Origin: a bacterium BMS3Abin11
GTDB lineage: Bacteria > Pseudomonadota > Gammaproteobacteria > BMS3Bbin11
Direction of reading: 5' to 3'
Assembly: GCA_002897635.1 (NCBI GenBank)
Contig: BDTD01000033.1
Location: forward strand, 93,103 to 157,102
DNA length: 64,000 bases
The position numbers were made by a program, and so were the translations under genes. The stretch's first letter is position 1. The number at the start of each line of letters is the position of its first letter. The notes beneath the pieces were generated by a model that saw nothing but the letters and a program-made list of their open reading frames with translations, was not told the origin of the DNA and did not search any database. This document shows, piece after piece, positions 46,122 through 54,853 of this stretch.

Positions 46122-46598
46122 GAAATATTCGTTCTGACCTGGGAGCTTGCCGTTACTCTCGTTCAGGGTTTTTGTTTTTGCCAGGCCCTTACAGTAAGCG
46201 GCCATTGTATACGCACCCTTGTTTCTGGATTGCCCCAGAGCCTTAACAGCTCAGTGTATATGATATCAACAGGATTTTTGTCATTTTTTACAATATATGG
46301 GCACCTGTAATTCCGTGAATGGAAAATCAATATGTCTATATCCGTCTTCGACCAGTGATCGTTCAGATAGCTAGTCGTATGAAGTTATAGAGGCCCCCTG
46401 GCCTTGGTGGGTTGGGGTTTTATACCTGACCGGCGACCATCTGAAAAAATGAATTATATAATATAATCACATGGTTAGGATTTTATTAGATCAATAATTT
46501 CGAACACTAGTGATTTTTCTTTGAAATTTGTTTAGACTCGAGACGAGAATGTTTCACAATATTCCACCACAAAATTGTCTGAATTAAGAGAGAGAAAT
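46122..46598. other. Long intergenic region
   Basis: About 480 bases lie between two divergent genes. It is AT-rich at 46440-46540 (ATTATATAATATAATCACATG, positions about 46452-46472), a likely promoter zone. TTATAGAGGCCCCCTGG at 46386-46402 may be a worn mobile-element end. No RNA gene or repeat array was recognised. Confidence 0.4.
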
Positions 46599-46841
46599 AT
46601 GGAACAGGAACAAAGAGGTAAAATGAGTCCGTTGCCAGAGAGCTTTCATAAACGATTAAACACAGATCAATTGCTTGCCTTAAGGCTGGTAGAGAACTAT
46701 GGGTGGGGGATGAAGTTTGTCAGGCGTCCACCAAACCAGAAGCCAACCTTTGTGATCTTCAATAACAGTACACATCAATACGCTGTACTGGACGAAGATG
46801 GCACACTCAACATAGAAACTGGCATAAAAATACGCAACTAA
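46599..46841 (+). CDS. Conserved-looking small protein, function unknown
   Basis: The 80-residue soluble protein starts MEQEQRGKMSPLPESFHKRL. ATG 46599 is chosen because AGAGAGA lies about 5 bases upstream, while the TTG at 46575 has nothing. It has a compact, structured-looking C-terminal half: NYGWGMKFVRRPPNQKPTF, then VIFNNSTHQYAVLDEDGT, suggestive of a small beta-rich fold. I have a sense of similar short proteins in other marine gammaproteobacteria but know no function. It stands alone, in front of the PHP-domain lipoprotein gene. Confidence 0.6.
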   Translation: MEQEQRGKMSPLPESFHKRLNTDQLLALRLVENYGWGMKFVRRPPNQKPTFVIFNNSTHQYAVLDEDGTLNIETGIKIRN

Positions 46842-46973
46842 TCACTAGCATAATCTGTGTGAAGAGAGCGACATCATCACATGTTCCGGTTCTGTGCACG
46901 CTATACAGCTTGCACTTGTTAAGGACAACGCGCAGCAAGATTCAATGAGTATGCATGAGCTGATACAGCGAAT

Positions 46974-48248
46974 ATGCACATCTCTAGCCGTATAAATACG
47001 ATATTTCCCTGGTCTGCCATCCTCGCGGTATTGCTGCTTGCCGGCTGTTCACCGCCGCAGGATGCAGAAGTGATTACCGAAATTCCATGGGCACTGATTT
47101 CGCGGCCTCTGGTTATGGACACACATACGCATACAAACTTCTCCGATGGAAGTTACTCAGTTGAGGAAGTGACTCAGCTTGCCATCGACCATGGCTGCGA
47201 GGCGTTAGCAATTACTGACCATTCAGACCTGTCCGAAGGTGCAGCAACACCAGGCTATTTTTCATCCGTCGATGCTGCACGAAAAAAGCATCCCGGGTTC
47301 ATTCTCTTTGGAGGTATTGAGTGGAACATTCCTCCCTACGAAGGGCGTGAGCATGTAACGGTGCTACTGGATCCCATGCTTGAAGCAACACTGCTTGGCA
47401 CATTCAAACAGCAGTTTGAACAGGATACCGCGACTGCAGCTCGGGGACTGCAATGGCTGGCCAACAAAACGGGTATAGCGGACAGGGCTGTATTGATCTA
47501 TAACCATCCAGCTCGCAAAGATGATGATCTCGATGAAAACATCCAGGACATCCTTAGGTGGCGGGAAAGCAATCTACAATTCATTGGTTTCGAGGGGGCA
47601 CCCGGCCATCAGAGAAAAATACCGACAGGATCCTACAGGGGTCGCTTCCAGACCCAGGATCGCTGGGATCCTGTCACCGCAGAAATTGGCGGAGTCTGGG
47701 ACCAGTTGCTCGACCGGGGCAACAACATCTGGGCAGCATTGGCCAGCTCGGATTTTCATAATAAGGATACGGATTATGCACCCTGCGAATTCGCCAGGAT
47801 TCATGTTTATCCGGAGGACCGTACAGCACGCGGCATTCTGGCTGGGTTGCGAGCCGGTTCCTTCTGGGCAGACCATGGCCGCATTCTGGACGATCTGTTG
47901 TTTACACTTTCTGTGCCCGGCCTGTCACTGCCAGTGACACCCGGTGAAGTCATCCGCCTTCGTGCCGGTCAGCCACTTCAGTTTACGGTGCTGCTGCAGC
48001 GCGGTACAGGCGCACTGGAGTCAGGGCTGATTGTAGAACTCATCGGTAATGGCCGATCAGGCAAACCGGAGCTTCTGTTTACGAAATACTTGCCGCCGGA
48101 CCAAAGCAGGGTAGACTGGACTTTGGCAGAGCTTGTAGCAGGATCTGACGGCACTAGCGCATACTTCCGAGTGCGTATACGTAAACCCGTCAACGATGGA
48201 GCAGATTTGATGGCATACACAAACGCTATTCGCATTGTTACTCACTGA
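46974..48248 (+). CDS. PHP-domain lipoprotein (putative metallophosphoesterase)
   Basis: The 424-residue protein begins with a lipoprotein signal (ILAVLLLAGCSPP, acylated Cys near residue 25). A PHP-type metal-binding domain follows: DTHTHTNFSDGSYSVEEV, ALAITDHSDLSEGA, ILFGGIEWNIPP with EHVTVLL, IYNHPAR, and a later ASSDFHN. These supply the His and Asp ligands expected of PHP phosphoesterases. The C-terminal 120 residues are beta-rich, possibly carbohydrate-binding-like. The substrate is unknown; the lipoprotein signal places it in the periplasm or on a membrane. It precedes the hotdog-like gene by 27 bases on the same strand. Confidence 0.8.
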   Translation: MHISSRINTIFPWSAILAVLLLAGCSPPQDAEVITEIPWALISRPLVMDTHTHTNFSDGSYSVEEVTQLAIDHGCEALAITDHSDLSEGAATPGYFSSVDAARKKHPGFILFGGIEWNIPPYEGREHVTVLLDPMLEATLLGTFKQQFEQDTATAARGLQWLANKTGIADRAVLIYNHPARKDDDLDENIQDILRWRESNLQFIGFEGAPGHQRKIPTGSYRGRFQTQDRWDPVTAEIGGVWDQLLDRGNNIWAALASSDFHNKDTDYAPCEFARIHVYPEDRTARGILAGLRAGSFWADHGRILDDLLFTLSVPGLSLPVTPGEVIRLRAGQPLQFTVLLQRGTGALESGLIVELIGNGRSGKPELLFTKYLPPDQSRVDWTLAELVAGSDGTSAYFRVRIRKPVNDGADLMAYTNAIRIVTH

Positions 48249-48275
48249 AGGCCCCCTGTAAAGAGTAAAGAATCG

Positions 48276-49211
48276 ATGAAATCCCGTCCATATAACTATT
48301 GTTACCATCAGATTCATATTGATGCTACACGTAATGCCACAGATGATTTCAATCCATTTCATGACCAGAACAAGTGGAACAGAATTCACGGCAATCCATT
48401 CGGGGGACCGATTGCGCTTGGTTTCCAGATCGAAGCATTAATTGATTACCTGGTCACGTTATTTCGTGAGAAGACCGGTGAGCATGCACTGATAGATCGT
48501 CATCACCTGTATTTTTCCAACTATCAGTTTACCTTTGCCAATGTGATACGACCTGGCGAACCTTTCCATATCGAGATAAAAAAAACGGTTAATCGGATTA
48601 GTGAAGCGGGACTGCTTGGCAATCGTATCGCGGTAAAGAAACAGGGAGGGCTGGTATTGCTGGGCTTCCAGCATGAGTCGACGGCTCCCTTATGTATGCC
48701 CGATACTGATTTCTCCCAACTCGGGAACCTCGAGACTGTCAAAGATCGAAGCTGGATAATGAAAAATCGCTATTTCCTGAAGCGAAAATTTATGAGTACC
48801 GGACACGGAAAAAACTTTCTGGCCGGTTCGTTGATTGACCAGCACTATTATTTTGATGAAATGGAAGAACGGGTGCAGTTTCCGGCGATGTTCCCGGTTG
48901 CGTTGCTATCCTGTGCCCTACTGGAAAAAGCCAAACAGGACAACTATGATTTTGTAAACAACCCCGTTGTGTATACTAGCCATCATATTTCCGTGGACCG
49001 GAGGCTTCTGCAAACGCTGAAAAGCAATGACTGTTTGCACCTGCTTGTGGCAGTCCCTGAGACAGTGCCTGCTGGCAAAGGGCTGGGGAAGAAGGGATTT
49101 TCCCAGAAATTACATCGCTGTTTTGGTCTGTCGGCTGGGAATCAAATTCTTTTTCGTGCCGAAGCGGTTATGGCACCCCTGAAGGCAATGCTGCAGGATG
49201 CCGAAGCATAG
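48276..49211 (+). CDS. Putative hotdog-fold (MaoC-like) protein
   Basis: The 311-residue protein is not firmly recognised. Its N-terminal part (ATDDFNPFHDQNKWNRIHG followed by FGGPIALGFQIEALI) resembles MaoC-type hydratases/dehydratases, in which D-x-N-P-x-H is catalytic, and SNYQFTFANVIRPGEPFHIEI fits a hotdog beta-sheet. The C-terminal half might be a second hotdog domain (HHISVDRRLLQTL; NQILFRAEAVMAPL). The catalytic Asp and His are both present. Acting on acyl-CoA or acyl-ACP is inference. It may be co-transcribed with the PHP lipoprotein gene. Confidence 0.55.
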   Translation: MKSRPYNYCYHQIHIDATRNATDDFNPFHDQNKWNRIHGNPFGGPIALGFQIEALIDYLVTLFREKTGEHALIDRHHLYFSNYQFTFANVIRPGEPFHIEIKKTVNRISEAGLLGNRIAVKKQGGLVLLGFQHESTAPLCMPDTDFSQLGNLETVKDRSWIMKNRYFLKRKFMSTGHGKNFLAGSLIDQHYYFDEMEERVQFPAMFPVALLSCALLEKAKQDNYDFVNNPVVYTSHHISVDRRLLQTLKSNDCLHLLVAVPETVPAGKGLGKKGFSQKLHRCFGLSAGNQILFRAEAVMAPLKAMLQDAEA

Positions 49212-49213
49212 CT

Positions 49214-51064
49214 TTACTCTACCGTAACGGATTTGGCCAGATTTCTTGGCTGATCAATCTCACAGCCACGCAGTCGTGCGATGTGATAGGCCAGCAACTG
49301 CTCAGCGATTACCACGGGGATGGGGGCAATGAACTCCTGACACTGCGGTATAAAAATAACCTCATCACAATGTGGCAGAATATCATCATCTCCTTCTGTA
49401 GCGATCGCTATCACAGGCGATTTCCGAGCTCGGCATTCCTGCATATTAGCAATCGTTTTGACCTTTCCCGTGCTTTCAGGGACAGCGACAAATACAGGGA
49501 CATCCTTGGACAGAAGGGCTATAGGTCCATGTTTAAGTTCAGCCGCATGGTAAGCTTCTGCATGAATATACGAAATCTCCTTAAGTTTTAGCGCACCTTC
49601 CAGTACCGCTGGGTACATGTATCCTCGACCGATAAAAAACGCATTTTCTATATGGGCATATTTTTCTGCAATGGAAATTATTTCCTTTTCTTGCTGGAGA
49701 ACCGCTTCTGCGAGTTCTGGTAGTCGTGAAAGTTCATGAATCATCCGCTTGCCGGCTTCGGCGGACAGGCGCCTGGTACGGCCCATGAGTATGGACATCA
49801 TCGCAAGTACCGTCACCTGGCAGGTAAAAGATTTAGTGGATGCGACACCAATTTCAGGGCCAGCATGGAGATAGACTCCCTGCCCGGTTTCTCGTGCAAT
49901 CGTAGAACCCACTACATTACAAATACCGAGTATCGTCGCCCCTTTCCGTATTGCTTCACGTACTGCGGCAAGAGTATCGGCCGTTTCTCCCGACTGGCTT
50001 ATCGCCAGCATACATGAGTCACGCTGAATGATTGGATTGCGATCCCTGAATTCAGCAGCCTGTAGAATATCGGTAGGAATACTGGCAAAGTCTTCAAAGT
50101 AGTATTTCCCCAGCAGGCCTGCATAGAGAGAGGTGCCACAGGCAGAAATAATGACCCGGTCAATCTTCGCGAGATCAGAGGGCTCCATCTGCATGCCATT
50201 CAGTTTGGTTGTTGCCTCTTTTATGTTCAGGCGACCACGCATGGTGTTAGTCAGTGCCGCCGGTTGTTCGAAGATCTCCTTGAGCATGAAATGGTCATGA
50301 CCGCGTTTTTCAATTTCCTCAATATTCCAGTCTATGTGTGTAGTGTCCCGCGAGACAGGGACATTCTTCAGAGAAGAGATCTCGAAGTCTTCCTTCGAAG
50401 CGGTCAGTACATCTCCATCGTCCAGATAAACGACTCTTTTTGTGTGGCTAATCAGTGCACTGACATCAGAAGCAATGATAGTTTCATCATCGCAAATCCC
50501 AACTGCGACGGGGCTGCCATTACGCGCGGCAATTAATAGATCTGGATGCAGCGAAGACATAACAATTATTCCATAAGTGCCTTCCAGTCGTTCCAGGGCT
50601 TTTACTACAGCCTCCTGGAAATCACCTGAATAATAATCCTCGACTAAATTTGCGATAACTTCAGAGTCTGTATCACTTCTAAACACATATCCCTTATTTG
50701 ACAAAAGCCCCTTCAAAGCCAAATAGTTTTCAATAATGCCATTATGGACTATTGAAAATTTACCATTCTGGCTTAAGTGAGGATGTGCATTGACTTCGAT
50801 GGGTTCACCGTGGGTTGCCCATCGCGTGTGTCCAATGGCCAGGCCTGAATAATCCTGTACAGAATCGTCGGCAATTTTCTGGCCCAGGAGTGACTCTAAC
50901 TCCTTGACTTTTCCGGTAGTCTTTACGGTTAAAAGTGTCGAATTTTGAGGTCGATAAAGGGATATGCCCGCTGAGTCATAGCCCCGGTATTCAAGCCTCT
51001 TTAAGCCCGCAATGATTACGTTTGCAGGATCCTTGTTACCAATATAACCAACTATGCCACACAT
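49214..51064 (-). CDS. glmS: Glutamine-fructose-6-phosphate aminotransferase
   Basis: GlmS makes glucosamine-6-phosphate, the first step to UDP-GlcNAc for peptidoglycan, LPS and the exopolysaccharide precursors handled by the neighbouring genes. The 616-residue protein has the N-terminal glutaminase with catalytic C2 (MCGIVGYIGNKDPANVII, RLEYRGYDSAGISL, GHTRWATHGEP) and two SIS domains (ISACGTSLYAGLLGKYYFED, AISQSGETADTLAAVR, STKSFTCQVTVLAM, GRGYMYPAVLEGALKLKEISYIHAEAY). It ends NLAKSVTVE as expected. In E. coli glmU precedes it; here a large ATPase gene lies 16 bases upstream. Confidence 0.97.
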   Translation of the reverse strand: MCGIVGYIGNKDPANVIIAGLKRLEYRGYDSAGISLYRPQNSTLLTVKTTGKVKELESLLGQKIADDSVQDYSGLAIGHTRWATHGEPIEVNAHPHLSQNGKFSIVHNGIIENYLALKGLLSNKGYVFRSDTDSEVIANLVEDYYSGDFQEAVVKALERLEGTYGIIVMSSLHPDLLIAARNGSPVAVGICDDETIIASDVSALISHTKRVVYLDDGDVLTASKEDFEISSLKNVPVSRDTTHIDWNIEEIEKRGHDHFMLKEIFEQPAALTNTMRGRLNIKEATTKLNGMQMEPSDLAKIDRVIISACGTSLYAGLLGKYYFEDFASIPTDILQAAEFRDRNPIIQRDSCMLAISQSGETADTLAAVREAIRKGATILGICNVVGSTIARETGQGVYLHAGPEIGVASTKSFTCQVTVLAMMSILMGRTRRLSAEAGKRMIHELSRLPELAEAVLQQEKEIISIAEKYAHIENAFFIGRGYMYPAVLEGALKLKEISYIHAEAYHAAELKHGPIALLSKDVPVFVAVPESTGKVKTIANMQECRARKSPVIAIATEGDDDILPHCDEVIFIPQCQEFIAPIPVVIAEQLLAYHIARLRGCEIDQPRNLAKSVTVE

Positions 51065-51080
51065 TGACTGGTATCCTTCA

Positions 51081-53249
51081 TCATTGATTAACAGGTGGGA
51101 TAAAATAGATCTCTACCACACGGTTCAGGTACGGAAGTGTATTTTCGGTACTGGATTTTGACCTTGCTTCACCAAGATGAATGCCTTTGCCGTCTGTACG
51201 TAATCTATCAGTGGAAATGCCCTGACTGGTCAGGTAAGAAGCTACTGTACGTGCTCGCTTCATAGAAAGGTCGAGATTGTATTCTTTTTTGCCCACATTG
51301 TCAGAATAACCAATAATCAGGGCTGATGTTTTAGGCGATGCATCAAGCAGTCCGGTAATTTCATTCAACTCGGGGTAATAATCAGGCTGAATATCGGCAC
51401 TATCAAACTGAAAATATACTTTCTTTACGGGCCGATCAGCCTTCCTTTCCTGCACTTTTTCAGTAATGACATCCGAAGCATGATCGTCATCCCCCTGTAT
51501 GCCATAATCTGCTGTACTCTGTTCGGCAATCACAGTTGGTTCAGTATATGATGCTTCATTTCCAATATTTTGTAATGACATGACTGTGATGTTGTCGGTG
51601 CGCATTTGATCATTGGCGGGATCAACATCCTCGCTTTCTTTCATTGAATTACTGTCCTGTTCTCTCTCTGCCGTAGTGTGAATTTCCTCTTCATCTGACA
51701 GCTTTCCGACAATGGGTAATATGTTTTTTCTCGTATCAGGGCCTGCCGATGCAGCTTCGGTGAAAGGATTTTCCTCTATAGTTATAGTTGCTCCCGGCTC
51801 TATCTGGCCTCCTTTCCTCAAGTGCAACGCAGCCTTCTTTGTTTCCAATGGAGAGACAGTTTCACCGTATGAAGATGCTGAAATAGACTCCGTATTAAAT
51901 ATATTTGATGTTGTAGCAAACAACACTACCGCAAAGAGTACCAGTAAGATTGTAAAAAAAAGTGCCAGCGTTACGAATCTGTTACGGGGCCTGGCGGATG
52001 TGTCAGCTTTATGAGTTGGCTGCTCAGCTTTCTTCTTTTCAGTCAACAGCGCATGTACGTTATCTGACAGTCCTTCCAGGCCAATATCTAAAGCATCTAT
52101 TTCTGCGCCAAGGGCATTTGGTGTTGGCTGTCTAATTTTTTGTTCAACAGGAGGTTTTCTTGCCTGCCCACGAGTACGATTATCCGTATCTGTGTCATTT
52201 TCAGCATTTTCTGTTTTTTCCTTTATGCTAGATACAATTTTTTTTACAACCACCGGCCCTTTATTTTTGTTTTTTTTTTGCGTACCTGTTCCGGATGTAC
52301 GATTCGCTCCAGGCTTATGCTGTATGTTCGGTGCCGGAGATTCTGTCGCAACAGGGGCCTCGATAGGCTCCAGGCCAATACTTTCATACTTATCCGGTGT
52401 ATCGAAATCGGCATCTGATACTATGTTCGATGGCGATAAGTTTTCTAGCTGTAGCTCATTTATTACAATTCTTGCATCTTTAACACCAAGCTTGTGCAGC
52501 TCCTCTACACTTCCATGCAGAAAAAGCCTGCTGCAAAAAAGGTTGATTCTGCGAGGTATACCACGACTGAATTTGTAGATGATCGGAAAGACTGCATCAC
52601 TGAGGGCCGGATCACCCTTCCACCCGACCTGATCTAACCGGTGTTTAATATATTGCCTGGTCTCATTTTCTTTTAATGCTTCGAGATTATATGCAGCTAC
52701 CAGTCGTTGATGAACCTGTTCCATATTTGGCCCATGTACCAAATCTTTCAGTTCCTCCTGGCCAAGAAGAAATATCTGTAATAATGGCCGACTATCGAGT
52801 TGCAGATTGGTTAATAATCGCAACTCTTCAAGAGCTGAAACTGATAGATCCTGCGCTTCATCAATAATCAGTAGCGCTCGGCGTCCATCTTTGTATTGAT
52901 TGATCAGTAGCTTAATTAATTGCTGTATTATCGTTGACTTGTGAGGTAAGTCACCTTCAAGCCCGAAGGAATATGCCACCATACGCAGCAGATCATCTGC
53001 ATCTAACTGAGTGCTGACAAGCATTGCCACGGAAACCTCCGCAGGTGAAAGACCATCTACCAGGTCGTTTACAAGCGTTGTTTTACCTGTACCCGGTTTA
53101 CCCGTAATCATTACGAAGCCTTCAGCACGGAGGAAGGCATACTGCATATAGGATTTTGCTTTCGCGTAGCTATGATGATTAAAGCAAAACCGATGATCGG
53201 GGCTTAATCTAAATGGTTCAGCTTGCAGGTTATAAAAAAGTTCATACAT
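51081..53249 (-). CDS. ExeA/GspA-type AAA ATPase fused to an OmpA peptidoglycan-binding domain
   Basis: The 722-residue protein combines several modules. Residues 1-270 are an ExeA-like ATPase (MYELFYNLQAEPFRLSPDHRF; Walker A GKPGTGKTTL at 50-59; Walker B ALLIIDEAQDL near 132) of the kind I know from PEP-CTERM/exopolysaccharide loci. Residues 280-420 are low-complexity and charged. One membrane helix lies at 425-447 (FVTLALFFTILLVLFAVVLFA), then an acidic periplasmic linker, then an OmpA domain from about 607 (VYFQFDSADI, GYSDNVGKKEYNLDLSMKRA). The usual PEP-CTERM ATPase is about half this length. The layout suggests an envelope-spanning ATPase anchored to peptidoglycan, possibly with tviB and prsK/prsR. 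Confidence 0.85.
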   Translation of the reverse strand: MYELFYNLQAEPFRLSPDHRFCFNHHSYAKAKSYMQYAFLRAEGFVMITGKPGTGKTTLVNDLVDGLSPAEVSVAMLVSTQLDADDLLRMVAYSFGLEGDLPHKSTIIQQLIKLLINQYKDGRRALLIIDEAQDLSVSALEELRLLTNLQLDSRPLLQIFLLGQEELKDLVHGPNMEQVHQRLVAAYNLEALKENETRQYIKHRLDQVGWKGDPALSDAVFPIIYKFSRGIPRRINLFCSRLFLHGSVEELHKLGVKDARIVINELQLENLSPSNIVSDADFDTPDKYESIGLEPIEAPVATESPAPNIQHKPGANRTSGTGTQKKNKNKGPVVVKKIVSSIKEKTENAENDTDTDNRTRGQARKPPVEQKIRQPTPNALGAEIDALDIGLEGLSDNVHALLTEKKKAEQPTHKADTSARPRNRFVTLALFFTILLVLFAVVLFATTSNIFNTESISASSYGETVSPLETKKAALHLRKGGQIEPGATITIEENPFTEAASAGPDTRKNILPIVGKLSDEEEIHTTAEREQDSNSMKESEDVDPANDQMRTDNITVMSLQNIGNEASYTEPTVIAEQSTADYGIQGDDDHASDVITEKVQERKADRPVKKVYFQFDSADIQPDYYPELNEITGLLDASPKTSALIIGYSDNVGKKEYNLDLSMKRARTVASYLTSQGISTDRLRTDGKGIHLGEARSKSSTENTLPYLNRVVEIYFIPPVNQ

Positions 53250-53325
53250 ATTTTGTATAAATATTTACGATGGTGGTTTCATGACATCAGTTCATGAATC
53301 GTGAGAAGGCACCAGATTTTAAACT

Positions 53326-53339
53326 ATAGGGCACCCTAA
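53326..53339. mobile_element. Tiny element remnant at the 3' end of tviB
   Basis: Around 53326-53339, GGGCACCC lies between TATA and TAAA. This looks like the two ends of a family 1 element joined after internal deletion. The last base or bases of the remnant adjoin the stop codon of tviB (53336-53338). Confidence 0.45.
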
Positions 53340-54649
53340 AGTCTCCATACCTGAATATCGTTATTCGCAAATTGCTCCCGATTCAGGGTCGATTTCACAT
53401 CAACTAGCACTGCATCTTTGTCCACAAGTTTTTCAAAATCAGAAACAGTAAGAGTGGTGTAACTTTCATGTACAACGGCAAGGATTATGGCTTGTGCTTT
53501 AGGCAGATCTTCCCATGCCGTTAACCTTACACCATACTCTTCCTCAGCCTCCAAAGGATTTGCAATAGGGTCATGAACTATGACTTCGCAGCAATAGGAT
53601 TCCAGTTCGTTAATAATATCCTCAACACGTGAGTTGCGAAGGTCCGGGCAATTCTCTTTGAAGGTAAGGCCCAGAATAATAACTTTGCTATCACAAACAC
53701 TATGTCCGGTCTGTATCAGGCGCTTTACGGTCTGCTCAGCGATGTACTTTCCCATTCCATCATTTGTCTGGCGCCCGGCAAGTATGACCTGTGGGTGATA
53801 GCCTTCTGCTTCAGCCTTGTATGTTAAATAATAAGGGTCGACACCAATACAGTGGCCACCGACCAGGCCGGGCCGGAAGGGCAGGAAGTTCCATTTGGTG
53901 CCCGCTGCAGCCAGCACATCCAGGGTGTCAATACCAAGCTTATGGAAAATCATCGCTAATTCATTCATCAGTGCGATGTTGAGGTCCCGCTGGGTATTCT
54001 CGATAACCTTCGCTGCTTCAGCCACTTTAATACTGGCTGCCCGATGGACACCGGCAGTAACGACATGCTCATACAGCCCGGCAACCTGTTCCAGAGTCTC
54101 GTCTGTATCACCAGAGACAACCTTGACGATCGTTTCAAGCCTGTGCACTTTGTCGCCTGGATTGACTCGCTCGGGCGAGTAAGCAATGAAGAAGCCCGGG
54201 GAATTCTCAGTGCCGCTTCTATTCGGTCGTCCTGACCATAGCAATCCCGAAACCTCCTCAAGAATCGGTACACAGACGTCCTCGGTACAACCAGGAAAAA
54301 CAGTCGATTCAAATACAATGATTGTTCCAGGTGAGAGGTTTTCCGCAACAGTTCGACAGGCAGCCTCTAGTGGTTTCAGGTCAGGTTTTTTGGCCTGATC
54401 TATTGGGGTTGGAACGGCGACAACAATGATCCGTGCTTCGGACAAACGGCGAGGGTCACTGGTATATTCAAGATGGGTTGCCGCGACGAGATCCTCAGGA
54501 TCAACTTCACCACTGGGATCAGATCCGGTGCGATAATTTTCAAGTTTTCGATCATCGATATCAAAACCAATTGTCTTAAGCTGCTTGCCAAAGGAAACTG
54601 CCAGCGGCAGACCTACGTAGCCTAATCCCACAACGGCTATCGTCTTCAT
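53336..54649 (-). CDS. tviB: UDP-N-acetylglucosamine 6-dehydrogenase-like nucleotide-sugar dehydrogenase
   Basis: This NAD-dependent nucleotide-sugar dehydrogenase provides an aminouronic acid for polysaccharide. The 437-residue protein has the N-terminal Rossmann motif AVVGLGYVGLPLAVSFG, VVAVPTPI, FESTVFPGCTED, the substrate region FFIAYSPERVNPGD, the catalytic Cys near residue 266 in GLVGGHCIGVDPYYL, and the C-terminal domain with ILGLTFKENCPDLRNSR. The sequence resembles TviB/WbpA-type enzymes that make UDP-GlcNAcA or UDP-GalNAcA rather than Ugd (UDP-glucuronate). It is divergent from prsK and lies in the exopolysaccharide block. Confidence 0.88.
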   Translation of the reverse strand: MKTIAVVGLGYVGLPLAVSFGKQLKTIGFDIDDRKLENYRTGSDPSGEVDPEDLVAATHLEYTSDPRRLSEARIIVVAVPTPIDQAKKPDLKPLEAACRTVAENLSPGTIIVFESTVFPGCTEDVCVPILEEVSGLLWSGRPNRSGTENSPGFFIAYSPERVNPGDKVHRLETIVKVVSGDTDETLEQVAGLYEHVVTAGVHRAASIKVAEAAKVIENTQRDLNIALMNELAMIFHKLGIDTLDVLAAAGTKWNFLPFRPGLVGGHCIGVDPYYLTYKAEAEGYHPQVILAGRQTNDGMGKYIAEQTVKRLIQTGHSVCDSKVIILGLTFKENCPDLRNSRVEDIINELESYCCEVIVHDPIANPLEAEEEYGVRLTAWEDLPKAQAIILAVVHESYTTLTVSDFEKLVDKDAVLVDVKSTLNREQFANNDIQVWRL

Positions 54650-54687
54650 TATTATTATCTCTATGATTTGTTGATGTTAAAGTTTTA

Positions 54688-54705
54688 GGGTACCTGAAGG
54701 TTCCC
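54688..54705. mobile_element. 18-base minimal palindromic element between tviB and prsK
   Basis: GGGTACC-TGAA-GGTTCCC is flanked on each side by TTTA. It is what would be left if all but the outermost seven bases of each terminal repeat of a family 1 element were removed. It lies in the divergent promoter region. Confidence 0.5.
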
Positions 54706-54853
54706 TTTATCTTATGTTCTGAATTATAGACTAAAAATGTAGACATTTTTGAGAAATCTGCCAGCGATTGATGCGCCTGGTAAATATCATCTGGAAGTAA
54801 CGGTAGATAGTGCTATCCTACATCTAATAATATTTGATCAAAAGTAGCTAATC

